Under the pieces are notes generated by a model. It saw only the letters and a list, made by a program, of their open reading frames with translations. It was not told the DNA's origin and did not search any database. From contig NZ_CDMW01000001.1 in NCBI RefSeq assembly GCF_001078705.1, positions 501,106-565,105 of the forward strand: a stretch of 64,000 nucleotides of DNA, given 5' to 3'. Positions 8,647 to 21,871 of the stretch are shown piece by piece (position 1 is the first letter of the stretch; every line of letters begins with the position of its first letter). This DNA is from Streptococcus sanguinis (lineage in GTDB: Bacteria; Bacillota; Bacilli; Lactobacillales; Streptococcaceae). A program made the translations under genes and the position numbers.

Positions 8647-8777
8647 TTACTAGAGAAAATAAAAAAATCATTAGATCAGCATTCCTAAGAGTTTTTACTA
8701 TTTGACAACTAACCTCTATAAGGGCATTTTTTTAATTACCGATAGAGTTTGTCTACGTTCTGAAAAGCTTTTTTGTT

Positions 8778-9503
8778 TTACCAACTTTTCTCTAAATATT
8801 TTTTAATAATTCCTAATTCTTCTTGGTTTAAAGGACGACAATCACCTGTTGCTAGGTCTGGGTCTAATGTAAAATCTCCAAACTGAATCCGCTTGAGATA
8901 AGTAACCTTGACGCCAACTGCCAGAAACATCTTTTTGATCTGGTGGAATTTTCCCTCGGAAATCTTGACGGTAGCACGGCTTAGAATGGAGCTGCTAGAG
9001 AGGATAGAGAGCTGGGCGGGCTGACAGACGGTGCCGTCTATAAAGCGAATGCCATCTTTAAAGGAAGATTTGTCCTTAGAAGTTAAAGGTCCATTGACTT
9101 CTACATAGTAAGTTTTTTCGACATGATATTGAGGGTGCAGCAGCTGAAATCCCAGAGGGCCATTATCGGTAATCAGAAGAAGCCCCTCAGTATCTCTATC
9201 CAGCCGTCCGATAGAGTAAAGATTTTCTTTCTCTACCTCCTTGTCCAGCAAATCCAGAACAGTCAATTTTTCAGCGTCGCGATTGGCAGTGACTGCACCT
9301 GCGGGTTTATTCAGCATGTAGTAACGGTGGGCAGGACCGCTGACCTGTTTTCCTTGAAAAGTAATCTGCTGCAGGCCGGTATCAACGTTTTGGCTTAGTT
9401 TGCAGGCGGGCTTACCATCCACTAAAATCTGTTTTTGTAAAAGGCTTTGTTTCATCTTTTTTCGGCTGATATGATTGGTAGCCAGCAGTTGGTCGAGGCG
9501 CAT
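8778..9503 (-). CDS. rsuA: RsuA-type 16S rRNA pseudouridine synthase
   Basis: 241 residues: an N-terminal S4 RNA-binding domain (MRLDQLLATNHISRKK) followed by the RsuA/RluB/E/F catalytic domain. The motif GRLDRDTEGLLLITDNG carries the catalytic Asp (second D of RLDRDTEG). It modifies a uridine in small-subunit rRNA, probably U516 by family. It stands alone on the minus strand, divergent from typA. Assignment among the RsuA-like paralogues is by length and S4 domain only. Confidence 0.88.
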   Translation of the reverse strand: MRLDQLLATNHISRKKMKQSLLQKQILVDGKPACKLSQNVDTGLQQITFQGKQVSGPAHRYYMLNKPAGAVTANRDAEKLTVLDLLDKEVEKENLYSIGRLDRDTEGLLLITDNGPLGFQLLHPQYHVEKTYYVEVNGPLTSKDKSSFKDGIRFIDGTVCQPAQLSILSSSSILSRATVKISEGKFHQIKKMFLAVGVKVTYLKRIQFGDFTLDPDLATGDCRPLNQEELGIIKKYLEKSW

Positions 9504-9683
9504 CTGTTTTCCTTGTTTTTTTCTAAATCATATCATAAATTTTCAGGATGGGGAATGCAAATCCTCATGGCGCTCCCATATTTTTTAATGAAAACATTTA
9601 CACTTATCAAAGCTGTGTTTTTTGCCTGCGTCTGTGGTATAATTGTTCAGTTAGAAATAAAATTTAAAAATTCAGAGGAAATC

Positions 9684-11531
9684 ATGACAAAATTAAGAGA
9701 AGATATTCGCAATATCGCCATTATCGCTCACGTTGACCACGGGAAAACAACCTTGGTTGATGAGTTGCTGAAGCAATCTCATACACTAGATGAGCGTAAA
9801 GAGCTGCAAGAGCGGGCAATGGACTCAAACGATATTGAAAAGGAGCGCGGTATTACCATCTTGGCTAAAAATACAGCCGTGGCTTACGAAGGTACTCGTA
9901 TCAATATCATGGATACACCAGGGCACGCGGACTTCGGTGGTGAAGTAGAGCGGATTATGAAGATGGTGGACGGGGTTGTTCTGGTTGTGGACGCCTACGA
10001 AGGAACTATGCCTCAGACCCGCTTTGTATTGAAAAAAGCCTTGGAGCAAGACCTTGTTCCTATCGTAGTGGTGAATAAAATCGACAAGCCGTCTGCTCGT
10101 CCGGCAGAAGTAGTGGATGAAGTATTGGAACTCTTTATTGAGCTTGGAGCGGATGATGACCAGCTGGACTTCCCAGTAGTCTATGCTTCAGCTATCAATG
10201 GAACCTCATCTATGTCTGATGATCCAGCTGATCAAGAGCACACCATGGCACCGATTTTTGATACCATCATTGACCATATCCCAGCACCAGTGGATAATTC
10301 TGACGAACCTTTCCAATTCCAAGTGTCACTCTTGGACTACAATGACTTCGTTGGCCGTATCGGTATCGGCCGTGTCTTCCGTGGTACCGTTAAAGTTGGG
10401 GACCAAGTAACCCTTTCTAAGCTTGATGGTACAACTAAAAACTTCCGTGTCACAAAACTCTTTGGTTTCTTTGGCTTGGAGCGTCGTGAAATCCAAGAAG
10501 CAAAAGCAGGTGACTTGATTGCCGTTTCAGGTATGGAAGATATCTTTGTCGGAGAGACAATCACGCCTACGGATGCTGTCGAAGCTTTGCCAATTCTGCA
10601 TATTGATGAACCAACTCTGCAGATGACCTTCTTGGTTAACAACTCACCATTTGCTGGTCGCGAAGGGAAATGGGTAACTTCTCGTAAGGTTGAAGAACGC
10701 CTGCAGGCTGAACTGCAAACAGATGTATCTCTACGTGTTGAACCAACTGATTCACCAGACAAGTGGATCGTTTCAGGTCGTGGTGAATTGCACTTGTCAA
10801 TCCTGATTGAAACAATGCGTCGTGAAGGTTATGAGTTGCAAGTATCTCGTCCAGAAGTTATCGTGAAAGAAATCGACGGTGTTAAATGTGAGCCATTTGA
10901 GCGTGTCCAAATTGATACACCCGAAGAATACCAAGGGTCTGTTATTCAAAGCCTTTCAGAACGTAAGGGCGAAATGTTGGATATGATTTCAACTGGTAAT
11001 GGTCAAACTCGTTTGGTCTTCTTGGTTCCAGCCCGTGGTTTGATTGGGTACTCAACTGAGTTCTTATCCATGACTCGTGGTTACGGTATAATGAACCATA
11101 CCTTTGATCAATACCTACCACTTATTCCAGGTGAAATCGGTGGCCGTCACCGCGGTGCCTTGGTATCTATCGATGCTGGTAAGGCAACGACCTACTCTAT
11201 TATGTCTATCGAAGAGCGCGGTACTATCTTTGTCAACCCAGGTACTGAGGTTTACGAAGGAATGATCATCGGTGAAAATTCTCGTGAAAACGACTTGACT
11301 GTTAATATCACCAAGGCTAAGCAAATGACCAATGTACGTTCTGCAACCAAGGACCAGACAGCGGTTATCAAGACACCTCGGATCTTGACCTTGGAAGAAT
11401 CTTTGGAATTCTTGAATGACGATGAGTACATGGAAGTAACGCCAGAATCCATTCGTCTGCGCAAGCAAATTTTGAACAAACAAGAACGCGAAAAAGCCAA
11501 TAAAAAGAAAAAAACAGCTGCAGCTGAATAA
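9684..11531 (+). CDS. typA: Ribosome-associated GTPase TypA/BipA
   Basis: 615 residues from ATG 9684, preceded by AGAGGAA; the frame is open further upstream but that part has no TypA similarity. The GTPase motifs are [10 protein letters not shown] (G1), DTPGHADF (G3) and [12 protein letters not shown] (G4). They are followed by EF-G-like domains II, III and V and the TypA-specific C-terminal domain ending in a lysine-rich tail. It acts in ribosome assembly and stress adaptation. TGGTATAAT at about 9632-9641 is a plausible extended -10. Confidence 0.96.
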   Translation: MTKLREDIRNIAIIAHVDHGKTTLVDELLKQSHTLDERKELQERAMDSNDIEKERGITILAKNTAVAYEGTRINIMDTPGHADFGGEVERIMKMVDGVVLVVDAYEGTMPQTRFVLKKALEQDLVPIVVVNKIDKPSARPAEVVDEVLELFIELGADDDQLDFPVVYASAINGTSSMSDDPADQEHTMAPIFDTIIDHIPAPVDNSDEPFQFQVSLLDYNDFVGRIGIGRVFRGTVKVGDQVTLSKLDGTTKNFRVTKLFGFFGLERREIQEAKAGDLIAVSGMEDIFVGETITPTDAVEALPILHIDEPTLQMTFLVNNSPFAGREGKWVTSRKVEERLQAELQTDVSLRVEPTDSPDKWIVSGRGELHLSILIETMRREGYELQVSRPEVIVKEIDGVKCEPFERVQIDTPEEYQGSVIQSLSERKGEMLDMISTGNGQTRLVFLVPARGLIGYSTEFLSMTRGYGIMNHTFDQYLPLIPGEIGGRHRGALVSIDAGKATTYSIMSIEERGTIFVNPGTEVYEGMIIGENSRENDLTVNITKAKQMTNVRSATKDQTAVIKTPRILTLEESLEFLNDDEYMEVTPESIRLRKQILNKQEREKANKKKKTAAAE

Positions 11532-11554
11532 GCAAAAAGGAAAGGAGCAGCAAG

Positions 11555-11824
11555 ATGGTTTACCTTATCATTGGAATTTTAATCCTCTTTTTCTACATTT
11601 TTGCTGTTCCGTCCAGTATTAAAGGCACTGTTAATGCTGTGACCATGGTTTTACTGATTGTGACCTTGATTATCTTATTTGGCTTAGGCATTTTTCAGAT
11701 TTTCCAATTGCCAGCTGAATATTTTGTAGGATTTGGCCTATCCGTAGTGACCGTCTTGGCTTTGCGGGATATTAATCGTCTCAAGCCGCCTAAGAAATCA
11801 AAAAAGAATTTTGATGAAGAATAA
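11555..11824 (+). CDS. DUF3165 family small membrane protein
   Basis: 89 residues, three hydrophobic stretches covering about residues 1-70, then a basic tail. It matches my memory of the streptococcal DUF3165 family, usually found directly after typA. AAAGGAAAGGAG precedes the ATG, 23 bases after the typA stop, so co-transcription is likely. The function is not known. Confidence 0.75.
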   Translation: MVYLIIGILILFFYIFAVPSSIKGTVNAVTMVLLIVTLIILFGLGIFQIFQLPAEYFVGFGLSVVTVLALRDINRLKPPKKSKKNFDEE

Positions 11825-11829
11825 TAAAT

Positions 11830-11882
11830 GAGCAAGAGCTTAGAAAGTCGGATAGACGTTTTGAGTTTTTGCTCTTTTTCTT
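11830..11882 (+). terminator. Probable terminator before the murD cluster
   Basis: GAGCAA pairs with TTGCTC across a long, partly structured loop, followed by CTTTTTCTTT. It is a weaker call than the others because the loop is long. Confidence 0.5.
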
Positions 11883-12043
11883 TACAAAAACAATAGGCTT
11901 ATGTTACAAAATATTTCAAATAGATGAAAACATATCATTTTTTTCAAAACTTGCTTACAGTCGAAAATAAAAGACTCCTATGACTTTTTTATTTCCACAA
12001 AAAAAGGTAAAATAGAATGAAGTATGAATGGAAGAGGTTGCTT

Positions 12044-13396
12044 ATGAAAAATATAGCAAATTTTGCCAATAAAAAGGTCTTGGTTCTGGGATTGGCCAAG
12101 TCGGGTGAGTCAGCTGCTCGCCTTTTAGATAAATTAGGAGCTATCGTGACAGTTAACGATGGGAAGGCTTTCGAGGAAAATCCTGCTGCCCAATCCTTGC
12201 TAGAAGAAGGTATAAAAGTGGTGACAGGAGGTCATCCCTTGGAGTTGCTGGACGAAGATTTTGAACTGATGGTGAAAAATCCAGGTATTCCTTATGACAA
12301 TGCCATGGTCGTTCGAGCTCTGGAGAAGAAGATTCCAGTCATTACTGAAGTCGAGTTGGCTTATCTGATTTCTGAAGCACCGATTATTGGTATTACGGGT
12401 TCAAATGGTAAGACGACGACCACAACCATGATTGCGCAAGTCTTGACAGCTGGCGGTCAAAATGGTCTCTTGTCTGGTAATATCGGCTTTCCTTCCAGTC
12501 AAGTAGCTCAAACAGCCAGCAGCAAGGATACACTGGTCATGGAACTGTCTTCCTTCCAGTTGATGGGAATTGAAGCTTTTCATCCGCAAATCGCTGTTAT
12601 TACTAATCTCATGCCGACTCATTTGGATTATCACGGCTCTGTTGAGGAATATGCAGCTGCCAAGTGGAATATCCAGAAAAACATGACAGCTGATGATTAT
12701 CTGGTTTTGAATTTCAATCAAGACTGGGCCAAGGAAATGGCTAGCCAGGCTCAGGCTACTGTTGTGCCTTTTTCAACGACTGAAAAGGTGGATGGTGCCT
12801 ATCTAGAGGGTGATGTCTTGACCTTCCGCGGAGAGGCGATTATGCAAGCGGCTGAAATCGGCGTTCCTGGCAGTCACAATATTGAAAACGCTCTGGCTAC
12901 GATTGCAGTAGCCAAGCTGCGTGGTATTGACAATCAGACGATCAAAGAAGTCTTGTCAGCTTTTGGGGGTGTTAAGCACCGCCTCCAGTATGTGGGGCAG
13001 GTGAATGAGGTTGCCTTTTACAATGACAGCAAGTCTACCAATATATTAGCAACGCAGAAAGCCCTATCTGGTTTTGACAATAGCAAGGTGATTCTGATTG
13101 CTGGCGGCTTGGATCGTGGCAATGAATTTGACGAGTTAGTGCCTGACCTCAAAGGACTCAAGAAGATGGTAATCTTAGGCCAATCAGCTCCGCGTGTAAA
13201 GAGAGCGGCTGATCAGGCTGGCGTTTCTTATCTAGATGCGACTGATGTCCGGGATGCAGCTCATAAGGCCTTTTCTCAAGCGAAGCCAGGAGACATCGTC
13301 TTGCTTAGTCCTGCCAATGCCAGCTGGGATATGTATAGTAATTTTGAAGTCCGTGGCGATGAGTTTCTCGCTGCATTTGAAGAATTAAAAGGTTAA
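12044..13396 (+). CDS. murD: UDP-N-acetylmuramoylalanine--D-glutamate ligase
   Basis: 450 residues from ATG 12044, selected because GAAGAGG lies 6 bases upstream and the length then equals the pneumococcal enzyme; an upstream in-frame ATG at 12017 lacks such a site. It adds D-Glu to UDP-MurNAc-L-Ala in the cytoplasm. The ATP loop [14 protein letters not shown] and the C-terminal NDSKSTN and [12 protein letters not shown] motifs are present. It is the first gene of murD-murG-divIB, with murG one base after its stop. Confidence 0.97.
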   Translation: MKNIANFANKKVLVLGLAKSGESAARLLDKLGAIVTVNDGKAFEENPAAQSLLEEGIKVVTGGHPLELLDEDFELMVKNPGIPYDNAMVVRALEKKIPVITEVELAYLISEAPIIGITGSNGKTTTTTMIAQVLTAGGQNGLLSGNIGFPSSQVAQTASSKDTLVMELSSFQLMGIEAFHPQIAVITNLMPTHLDYHGSVEEYAAAKWNIQKNMTADDYLVLNFNQDWAKEMASQAQATVVPFSTTEKVDGAYLEGDVLTFRGEAIMQAAEIGVPGSHNIENALATIAVAKLRGIDNQTIKEVLSAFGGVKHRLQYVGQVNEVAFYNDSKSTNILATQKALSGFDNSKVILIAGGLDRGNEFDELVPDLKGLKKMVILGQSAPRVKRAADQAGVSYLDATDVRDAAHKAFSQAKPGDIVLLSPANASWDMYSNFEVRGDEFLAAFEELKG

Positions 13397-13397
13397 A

Positions 13398-14468
13398 ATG
13401 AAAAAGATTGTATTTACAGGCGGAGGAACAGTTGGGCATGTAACCCTCAACCTTCTCCTGATTCCGAAATTTATCAAAGAAGGCTGGCAGGTCCACTATA
13501 TTGGCGATAAGCATGGTATTGAGTATCAGGAAATCCAAAAGTCAGGACTGGACGTGACCTTCCATTCGGTAGCTACGGGCAAGCTTCGTCGCTATTTTTC
13601 ATGGCAGAATCTGTTGGATGGCTTTAAGGTTATTTGGGGCATTTTCCAGTCGCTGGGCATCATGCTCAAGGTACGGCCGCAGGCCCTCTTTTCTAAGGGA
13701 GGCTTTGTATCCGTTCCGCCTGTGATTGCAGCCCGGCTGTCAGGAGTTCCCGTCTATGTTCATGAGTCGGATCTATCCATTGGTTTGGCCAATAAAATCG
13801 CTTATAAGTGTGCGACCAAGATGTATGCGACCTTTGAGCAAAGTTCTAGTCTGACCAAGATTGAGCATATTGGAGCTGTGACTAAGGTCGGCAACCAAGA
13901 GTCAGTCGCACCGCAGAAGTTAGAAGAAATCCGTCAGTATTTTGATAAAGAGCTGCCTACTCTGCTTTTTATCGGAGGTTCTGCTGGTGCTAAGGTCTTT
14001 AATGACTTTGTCAGCCAGAATCAAGCTGCGCTGACCGAACGCTACAACGTTATCAATCTGACAGGTGATGCAAGTTTGGATGTTTTGTCTGACCGTCTCT
14101 TTCGCAGAGCCTATGTGACCGACATCTACCAGCCTTTGATGGACTTGGCAGATGTAGTGGTGACACGCGGCGGTTCCAATACAATCTTTGAGCTCTTGGC
14201 TATGGCTAAGCTGCATATTATCGTTCCTCTGGGACGCGAAGCCAGCCGCGGTGATCAGATTGAAAATGCTGATTATTTTGTAAAAAAGGGATATGCCAAG
14301 CAATTGGCAGAGGAAGAGCTGGATATGAGCAATTTACAGACAGCCCTTGATGACCTTTTGGCTAATCAAGCTTCTTATCATCAAGCTATGCAAAATTCTC
14401 AGGAAATCAAGTCTGTAGATGAATTTTATGCTTTATTGAAAGCGGATATTGACAAAGGAAAGAAATGA
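13398..14468 (+). CDS. murG: UDP-GlcNAc:lipid I N-acetylglucosaminyltransferase
   Basis: 356 residues. A peripheral membrane GT28 enzyme making lipid II from lipid I. The N-terminal glycine loop [13 protein letters not shown] is present; streptococcal MurG has TVGHV where many species have [19 protein letters not shown] and the donor-binding [13 protein letters not shown] are visible in the C-terminal half. It overlaps divIB by 4 bases (ATGA). Confidence 0.97.
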   Translation: MKKIVFTGGGTVGHVTLNLLLIPKFIKEGWQVHYIGDKHGIEYQEIQKSGLDVTFHSVATGKLRRYFSWQNLLDGFKVIWGIFQSLGIMLKVRPQALFSKGGFVSVPPVIAARLSGVPVYVHESDLSIGLANKIAYKCATKMYATFEQSSSLTKIEHIGAVTKVGNQESVAPQKLEEIRQYFDKELPTLLFIGGSAGAKVFNDFVSQNQAALTERYNVINLTGDASLDVLSDRLFRRAYVTDIYQPLMDLADVVVTRGGSNTIFELLAMAKLHIIVPLGREASRGDQIENADYFVKKGYAKQLAEEELDMSNLQTALDDLLANQASYHQAMQNSQEIKSVDEFYALLKADIDKGKK

Positions 14469-15670
14469 GCAAGAAAAACCACGATGAGCCAAAGGAAGAG
14501 GTAAGTGAGCCTCTCTCTGAATGGCAGAAACGAAACAAAGAATATCTTGAAAAGAAGGCTCAGGAAGAGGCCAGCAAACAAAAGGAGCTGGAAGAAGAGG
14601 AAGCAAAAGAAGCTGAAGACTCAATCGAAGGCGGAGAAATAGCTGAAGAGACGGAAGAAGATGACTCATTTTATGAAGAGGAAGAAACAGAATATTTGGA
14701 AGATGACTCATCTAAACCTGAGCTAGAGACCGAATTGAGCGAGAAAGAACGCAAAAAACTGGAGAAACTTCAGAAAAAGGCAGAAAAAGAAGCTGCTAAG
14801 GTGCATATCTCGAGGATTCATATTTATCGAGCGCTGCCGGTTTTGCTTGGCAGTGGCTTGATTTTTCTCCTGTCAGTCTATTTTTTGACACCACTGGCGA
14901 CCATAAAGACAATCAAATTTTCAGGGAACCAAATGGTCAGTCAGGAAGACCTGCTCAAAAGCAGTAAGATTGATGAGAAGGACTATACTTTAACAACCTT
15001 TATCAATGGCGGCAATCATATCCGCAATATGAAAGCATCTAGTCCTTGGATTAACAATCTGGAGATGGCTTATCAGTTTCCGATTACTTTTCAGGTAAAG
15101 GTCAAGGAGTACGGAGTTCTGGCCTATCTGCATGAGGGTGGTCAGTATTATCCTATTCTGACAAATGGGCAGGTTATTTCGGACCCGACTGCTGCAGATT
15201 CTTTGCCAGAAACCCATATTTCGATAGAGTTTTCAGATAAAAAATTGATTAAGGAATTTGCCCTTCAAATTGAAAAGGTACCGGCTTCGGTTAAGAAAAA
15301 TATTAAGACAGTTCAGCTGACTCCAAGCAAGGTGACACCGGACTTGGTTACGCTGACCATGCATGATGGCAACAAAGTCTTGGTACCAATTTCGCATATT
15401 GCTAAGAAACTGCCATATTACAAGGGAATCCAATCACAGCTGGAAGAGGATGTACCTAGTGTTGTAGATATGGAAGCAGGGATTTTTAGTTATGTTGAAG
15501 GAGCTCAAAACGAGTCGTCTTCTTCTGACGAAGAAAAGCAGAAAACAGAAGAGGAGCCGACGGGACAGCAAACAGAGCAAGCGGCTGAGCAGGTGACAGA
15601 AAGTCAGGAAGAAGAACCTGCAGAGCCGCAAAATTCGACAGAAAACCCGGTAAATAACGAAAATCGCTAA
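14465..15670 (+). CDS. divIB: Cell division protein DivIB/FtsQ
   Basis: 401 residues. A long acidic/basic cytoplasmic N-terminus rich in E and K (about 1-118) leads to one membrane helix (about 122-142). A POTRA-type domain follows, starting [21 protein letters not shown], then a beta domain and a disordered, Glu/Gln-rich extracellular tail. This is the streptococcal DivIB layout. It recruits FtsL/DivIC at the septum. The highly charged tails make up nearly half of the protein. Confidence 0.95.
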   Translation: MSKKNHDEPKEEVSEPLSEWQKRNKEYLEKKAQEEASKQKELEEEEAKEAEDSIEGGEIAEETEEDDSFYEEEETEYLEDDSSKPELETELSEKERKKLEKLQKKAEKEAAKVHISRIHIYRALPVLLGSGLIFLLSVYFLTPLATIKTIKFSGNQMVSQEDLLKSSKIDEKDYTLTTFINGGNHIRNMKASSPWINNLEMAYQFPITFQVKVKEYGVLAYLHEGGQYYPILTNGQVISDPTAADSLPETHISIEFSDKKLIKEFALQIEKVPASVKKNIKTVQLTPSKVTPDLVTLTMHDGNKVLVPISHIAKKLPYYKGIQSQLEEDVPSVVDMEAGIFSYVEGAQNESSSSDEEKQKTEEEPTGQQTEQAAEQVTESQEEEPAEPQNSTENPVNNENR

Positions 15671-15791
15671 ATTATATGTAGAAAAACTGCGCATTTTCAT
15701 TTTCTTTATGTTATAATAAAGCTTGGATAACTCTAATTTTTAGCGTTATTAGTATAGACCGGAAACATGGAAGATAGAGAGGACTGGTGTA

Positions 15792-18444
<2,653 letters not shown>

Positions 18445-18452
18445 TCTAGATC

Positions 18453-19124
18453 ATGAATTTGCAGAATAATAAAGAGTTGGTCTTTCAATCCGTCGCTCAT
18501 GCGGCGGAGCAAGCCCAGCGTTTGAAAGATTCGGTAAATATCATTGCAGTCACTAAATACGTTGACTGCGAAACAACTCAGGAGCTTGCCCTTACAGGTA
18601 TTCAGCATATCGGAGAAAATCGGGTAGATAAATTTCTAGAAAAATACCATGCTCTGAAAGATGAGAATCTGACCTGGCACCTGATTGGTAGTTTGCAGAG
18701 GAGAAAAGTCAAGGATGTGATTAACTATGTTGATTACTTTCATGCTTTAGATTCTGTAAAATTGGCCAAGGAGATTGACAAACGAGCCCAACATGTGATT
18801 AAATGTTTCCTGCAGGTGAATATTTCTAAAGAAGAAAGCAAGCATGGCTTTTTAGTTGAAGATTTAGAAATTGTCCTGCCTGAGCTTGAAAAATTAGAAA
18901 ACATTCAAATTGTGGGATTGATGACAATGGCTCCGTTTGAAGCTAGTCATGAGGAGCTGAACCAAATTTTTGAAAAGGCTCATCAACTACAAAAAGAATT
19001 AAAAAAGAAACAGTTAAATAATATGCCCTTTTCTGAATTAAGCATGGGAATGAGCCGTGATTATCCAGAAGCAATTGCCCATGGCTCGACCTATGTCAGA
19101 ATCGGTACAGCATTTTTTAAATAG
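18453..19124 (+). CDS. ylmE: YggS/YlmE family PLP homeostasis protein
   Basis: 223 residues, a single TIM-barrel fold of the alanine racemase N-terminal type. NIIAVTKYVD contains the PLP lysine, and GLMTMAP, LSMGMSRDYPEAI and STYVRIGTAFF are the phosphate-binding signatures. The family buffers pyridoxal phosphate. It lies 8 bases after ftsZ and 9 bases before sepF, the classical order in streptococci. Confidence 0.95.
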   Translation: MNLQNNKELVFQSVAHAAEQAQRLKDSVNIIAVTKYVDCETTQELALTGIQHIGENRVDKFLEKYHALKDENLTWHLIGSLQRRKVKDVINYVDYFHALDSVKLAKEIDKRAQHVIKCFLQVNISKEESKHGFLVEDLEIVLPELEKLENIQIVGLMTMAPFEASHEELNQIFEKAHQLQKELKKKQLNNMPFSELSMGMSRDYPEAIAHGSTYVRIGTAFFK

Positions 19125-19133
19125 GAAAGAAAT

Positions 19134-19721
19134 ATGTCATTAAAAGATAGATTTGATAAATTTATAGATTATTTTACAGAAGATGGAGATGAGACTGAGG
19201 TTCAGGAGCAAACTGTCAGCAGACCTGCAGCGCCTGTTAAGCAGAAGCCTGAATTGGTTCAGCCTAAGCCAGTCAGAGAGAGCAAGCCAGCTCCTCGTCC
19301 GGTTGCTGCAGCCAAGCCACAGCCTAAACCACAGCCACAACAGAAATCTTCGACAGAGAATATTACCAGACTGCATGCACGTCAGCAGGAATTGGCTCAG
19401 CACCGTGCAAATGCGGATGAAAAGATTACGATTGATGTTCGTTATCCGAGGAGATATGAGGAAGCGACTGAAATTGTTGACCTGCTTTTGGCCAATGAAA
19501 GCATCCTGATTGACTTCCAGTATATGACTGAGGTGCAGGCTCGTCGCTGTTTAGACTACTTAGACGGTGCGCGTTATGTCTTGGCTGGAAATTTGAAAAA
19601 AGTTGCAAGCACTATGTATTTGCTGACTCCGATTAATGTAGTGGTAAATGTGGAAGATATCCGCCTGCCAAACGATGTTGAAATCAGCGAATTCGACTTT
19701 GATATGAAGCGCAGTAGATAA
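19134..19721 (+). CDS. sepF: Septum-forming protein SepF
   Basis: 195 residues: an N-terminal amphipathic membrane-binding helix ([12 protein letters not shown]), a Pro/Lys/Gln-rich linker (about 25-85) and the C-terminal SepF domain (about 95-180) that polymerises and binds the FtsZ tail. It partly replaces or supports FtsA in anchoring the Z-ring. Confidence 0.95.
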   Translation: MSLKDRFDKFIDYFTEDGDETEVQEQTVSRPAAPVKQKPELVQPKPVRESKPAPRPVAAAKPQPKPQPQQKSSTENITRLHARQQELAQHRANADEKITIDVRYPRRYEEATEIVDLLLANESILIDFQYMTEVQARRCLDYLDGARYVLAGNLKKVASTMYLLTPINVVVNVEDIRLPNDVEISEFDFDMKRSR

Positions 19722-19726
19722 GAGAT

Positions 19727-20002
19727 ATGTTATATTTTGTAATTCGTGCCATCTCTAATCTTTTCGATCTTTATAGCATTGCCTTGATTGTCTATGCACT
19801 TCTATCTTGGTTTCCAGGAGCCTATCAAACCAAATTCGGAGAGTTTCTAACACGAATTGTAGAACCGTATTTAAAACTTTTCCGCCGTCTTCCCTTGCAG
19901 TTTGCAGGGCTGGACTTTACCGTTTGGGTTGCAATTCTGGCTTTAAACCTTTTAAATCGTGTGGTCTTTTATTTAATAAGCGTCTTACTAATGTTATTAT
20001 GA
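19727..20002 (+). CDS. ylmG: YggT/YlmG family membrane protein
   Basis: 91 residues with two membrane helices (about 8-28 and 65-90) flanking the conserved cytoplasmic segment with EPYLKLFRRLPLQFAGLDFT. The family is linked to septum and nucleoid organisation but the mechanism is unclear. Its TGA overlaps the ylmH start. Confidence 0.92.
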   Translation: MLYFVIRAISNLFDLYSIALIVYALLSWFPGAYQTKFGEFLTRIVEPYLKLFRRLPLQFAGLDFTVWVAILALNLLNRVVFYLISVLLMLL

Positions 20003-20784
20003 TGAAAGATTTATATCAACACTTTTCGCATGAGGATCGAGAGTTTATTGATAGGAGTATAGAGCTGCTTCAGCGGGTTCAAGATACCTATGCGTTTGAA
20101 ACAACGCCTTTTCTGAATCCCCATCAGGTCTCAATCCTGAAGAATATTGGCAAGCAATATGATGTGCAAGTCTTTGCTAGTTCGGATTATTTTCCAAGTG
20201 AACTGGCAAGAGTTCTTGTGGCGCCTTCTTATTATCAACTGAATATGGATGATTTTGAATTGAGCTTGCTGGAAATTTCCTATGCAAGCAAATTTTATAA
20301 AATCAGTCATTCGCAGATTATGGGCACTCTTCTCAATCAATTAGGGATTGAAAGACGGACCTTTGGCGATATTCTTGTGGTTGGAGACCGTGCTCAGTTC
20401 TTTGTAGATAAAAGACTGGCCCAGTATTTTATAGATCATGTCACTAAAATAGCAAAGATGCCTGTTAGACTAAAGGAAGTTTCCTTTGCAGAGCAGTTGA
20501 AAGAGCAGAGGCAAGCTGTTACCAGAGATATTTTGGCCTCTAGTCTTCGCTTGGATAAGTTGGTAGCCAGCACTTTTAAGTTATCAAGGAGCCAGGCTGT
20601 TCAGCTGATTTCTGGCAAGCATGTGAAAATGAACTATGCTGTTAATGACAATCCCAGCCAGCAGGTCGGGCTTGAAGACTTGATTAGCGTTAGACGATTT
20701 GGAAGATTTAAGGTTTTAAGAGAAAATGGCCTTTCCAAGAATGGAAAACATAAGTTAACCGTTGAATTATTAGCTAGTAAATGA
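20002..20784 (+). CDS. ylmH: YlmH family S4-domain RNA-binding protein
   Basis: 260 residues from ATG 20002 (an adjacent in-frame ATG at 19999 is equally possible; both overlap the ylmG stop). The N-terminal half is the YlmH-specific domain, and the C-terminal part (about 180-245, SLRLDKLVASTFKLSRSQAVQLI) is an S4 domain. By homology it binds the 50S subunit or tRNA during ribosome quality control; its genetic linkage is to division. Confidence 0.93.
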   Translation: MKDLYQHFSHEDREFIDRSIELLQRVQDTYAFETTPFLNPHQVSILKNIGKQYDVQVFASSDYFPSELARVLVAPSYYQLNMDDFELSLLEISYASKFYKISHSQIMGTLLNQLGIERRTFGDILVVGDRAQFFVDKRLAQYFIDHVTKIAKMPVRLKEVSFAEQLKEQRQAVTRDILASSLRLDKLVASTFKLSRSQAVQLISGKHVKMNYAVNDNPSQQVGLEDLISVRRFGRFKVLRENGLSKNGKHKLTVELLASK

Positions 20785-20793
20785 GGAGGAACT

Positions 20794-21588
20794 ATGACAC
20801 TTACAGCATTAGAAATTAAAGATAAATCCTTTGGAACCAAATTTAGAGGCTATGATGTTGAAGAGGTAGATGAATTCCTTGACATCGTTGTCCGCGATTA
20901 TGAGGACTTGGTTCGTGAAAACCACGAAAAAGAAGCAAAAATTCGCAATCTGGAAGAGCGTCTGACATATTTTGATGAGATGAAAGACTCTCTCAGCCAG
21001 TCTGTTTTGATTGCTCAAGATACGGCTGAGCGCGTTAAGGTTGCTGCCAATGAGCGATCTACAAATATTGTTCGTCAGGCAGAGCAGGATGCACAGCATT
21101 TGTTGGATGGAGCTAAGTATAAGGCTGATGAAATTTTGCGTCAGGCAGCGGACAATGCTAAGAAAGTAGCCATTGAAACAGAAGAACTGAAAAACAAAAC
21201 ACGTGTCTTCCATCAACGTTTGAAATCAACCATTGAGAGCCAACTCAGCATTGTGGATTCGTCTGAATGGGAAGAAATCCTTCGTCCGACAGCTACTTAT
21301 CTGCAAACCAGCGATGAAGCTTTCAAGGAAGTTGTATCTGAGGTTCTGGGAGAAGAAGCAGTTGTTCGTGAGGAAGAAGTGGATGTTACTCGTCAATTTT
21401 CTCCAGAGGAAATGGCTGAGTTGCAAGAGCGCATTGAAGCTGCTAACCGTGAATTAGCTGAGACCCAAGCTTTTTCTCCGCTCAGTGATGAAGATATAGA
21501 AGCTCACGCAGCTGAGGAAAACTCAGAAGCTGACCATCACGATGATGATACAAATGGGGAACAAAAAGTTCCAGTAAATATTTTATAA
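20794..21588 (+). CDS. divIVA: Cell division initiation protein DivIVA
   Basis: 264 residues. The N-terminal membrane-curvature-sensing segment includes TALEIKDKSFGTKFRGYD and EEVDEFLD, followed by long coiled coils (about 35-160) and an acidic tail. In streptococci it localises to septum and poles and coordinates septal and peripheral wall growth. GAGGA lies just upstream. Confidence 0.96.
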   Translation: MTLTALEIKDKSFGTKFRGYDVEEVDEFLDIVVRDYEDLVRENHEKEAKIRNLEERLTYFDEMKDSLSQSVLIAQDTAERVKVAANERSTNIVRQAEQDAQHLLDGAKYKADEILRQAADNAKKVAIETEELKNKTRVFHQRLKSTIESQLSIVDSSEWEEILRPTATYLQTSDEAFKEVVSEVLGEEAVVREEEVDVTRQFSPEEMAELQERIEAANRELAETQAFSPLSDEDIEAHAAEENSEADHHDDDTNGEQKVPVNIL

Positions 21589-21598
21589 TTTTTAAAGA

Positions 21599-21840
21599 AG
21601 CTAAGATTGTAAAAACACAGACCAAGCAAAATACTTTCAGCGAGCAGATGATGGTGAGAGATCTGCAGTCCATCTTGCTTGGGCTATCATTTTACAGAAC
21701 TTTCGTCTGAAATCAGTAGGATGAGACGGCAGTCCACGTTACGGACAAAGAGGGGCAAGAGGAGCATTATGCTATTGTCTTGCCTAAACAAAGGTGGTAC
21801 CGCGAATTTTCGTCCTTTTTGGAGAAGTTTGCGGTTTTTA
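21599..21840 (+). promoter_or_regulatory. T-box riboswitch (isoleucine) controlling ileS
   Basis: The canonical T-box AAGGTGGTACCGCG is at 21791-21804. Stem I can be traced: TGTAAAA pairs with TTTTACA, CCAAGCAA pairs with TTGCTTGG, and the apical GATGG pairs with CCATC enclosing GAGAGATCTGCAGT. The specifier bulge between them reads CTATCA, giving ATC (Ile) at 21686-21688. ACCGC at 21799 pairs with GCGGT before a T-run (about 21830-21840) as the terminator. Uncharged tRNA-Ile should favour readthrough into ileS. Confidence 0.93.
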
Positions 21841-21871
21841 ATTTGTAATTTTAAAAATAAAGAGGAATAGA

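Noticed and set aside
12017-12043. Earlier ATG for murD
   Set aside because: The 450-residue product from 12044 has a well-placed GAAGAGG and matches the family length; the 9-codon extension lies in leader sequence.
21679-21870. Small open frame between divIVA and ileS
   Set aside because: It runs through the T-box, including the AAGGTGGTACCGCG element; the region is a regulatory RNA.
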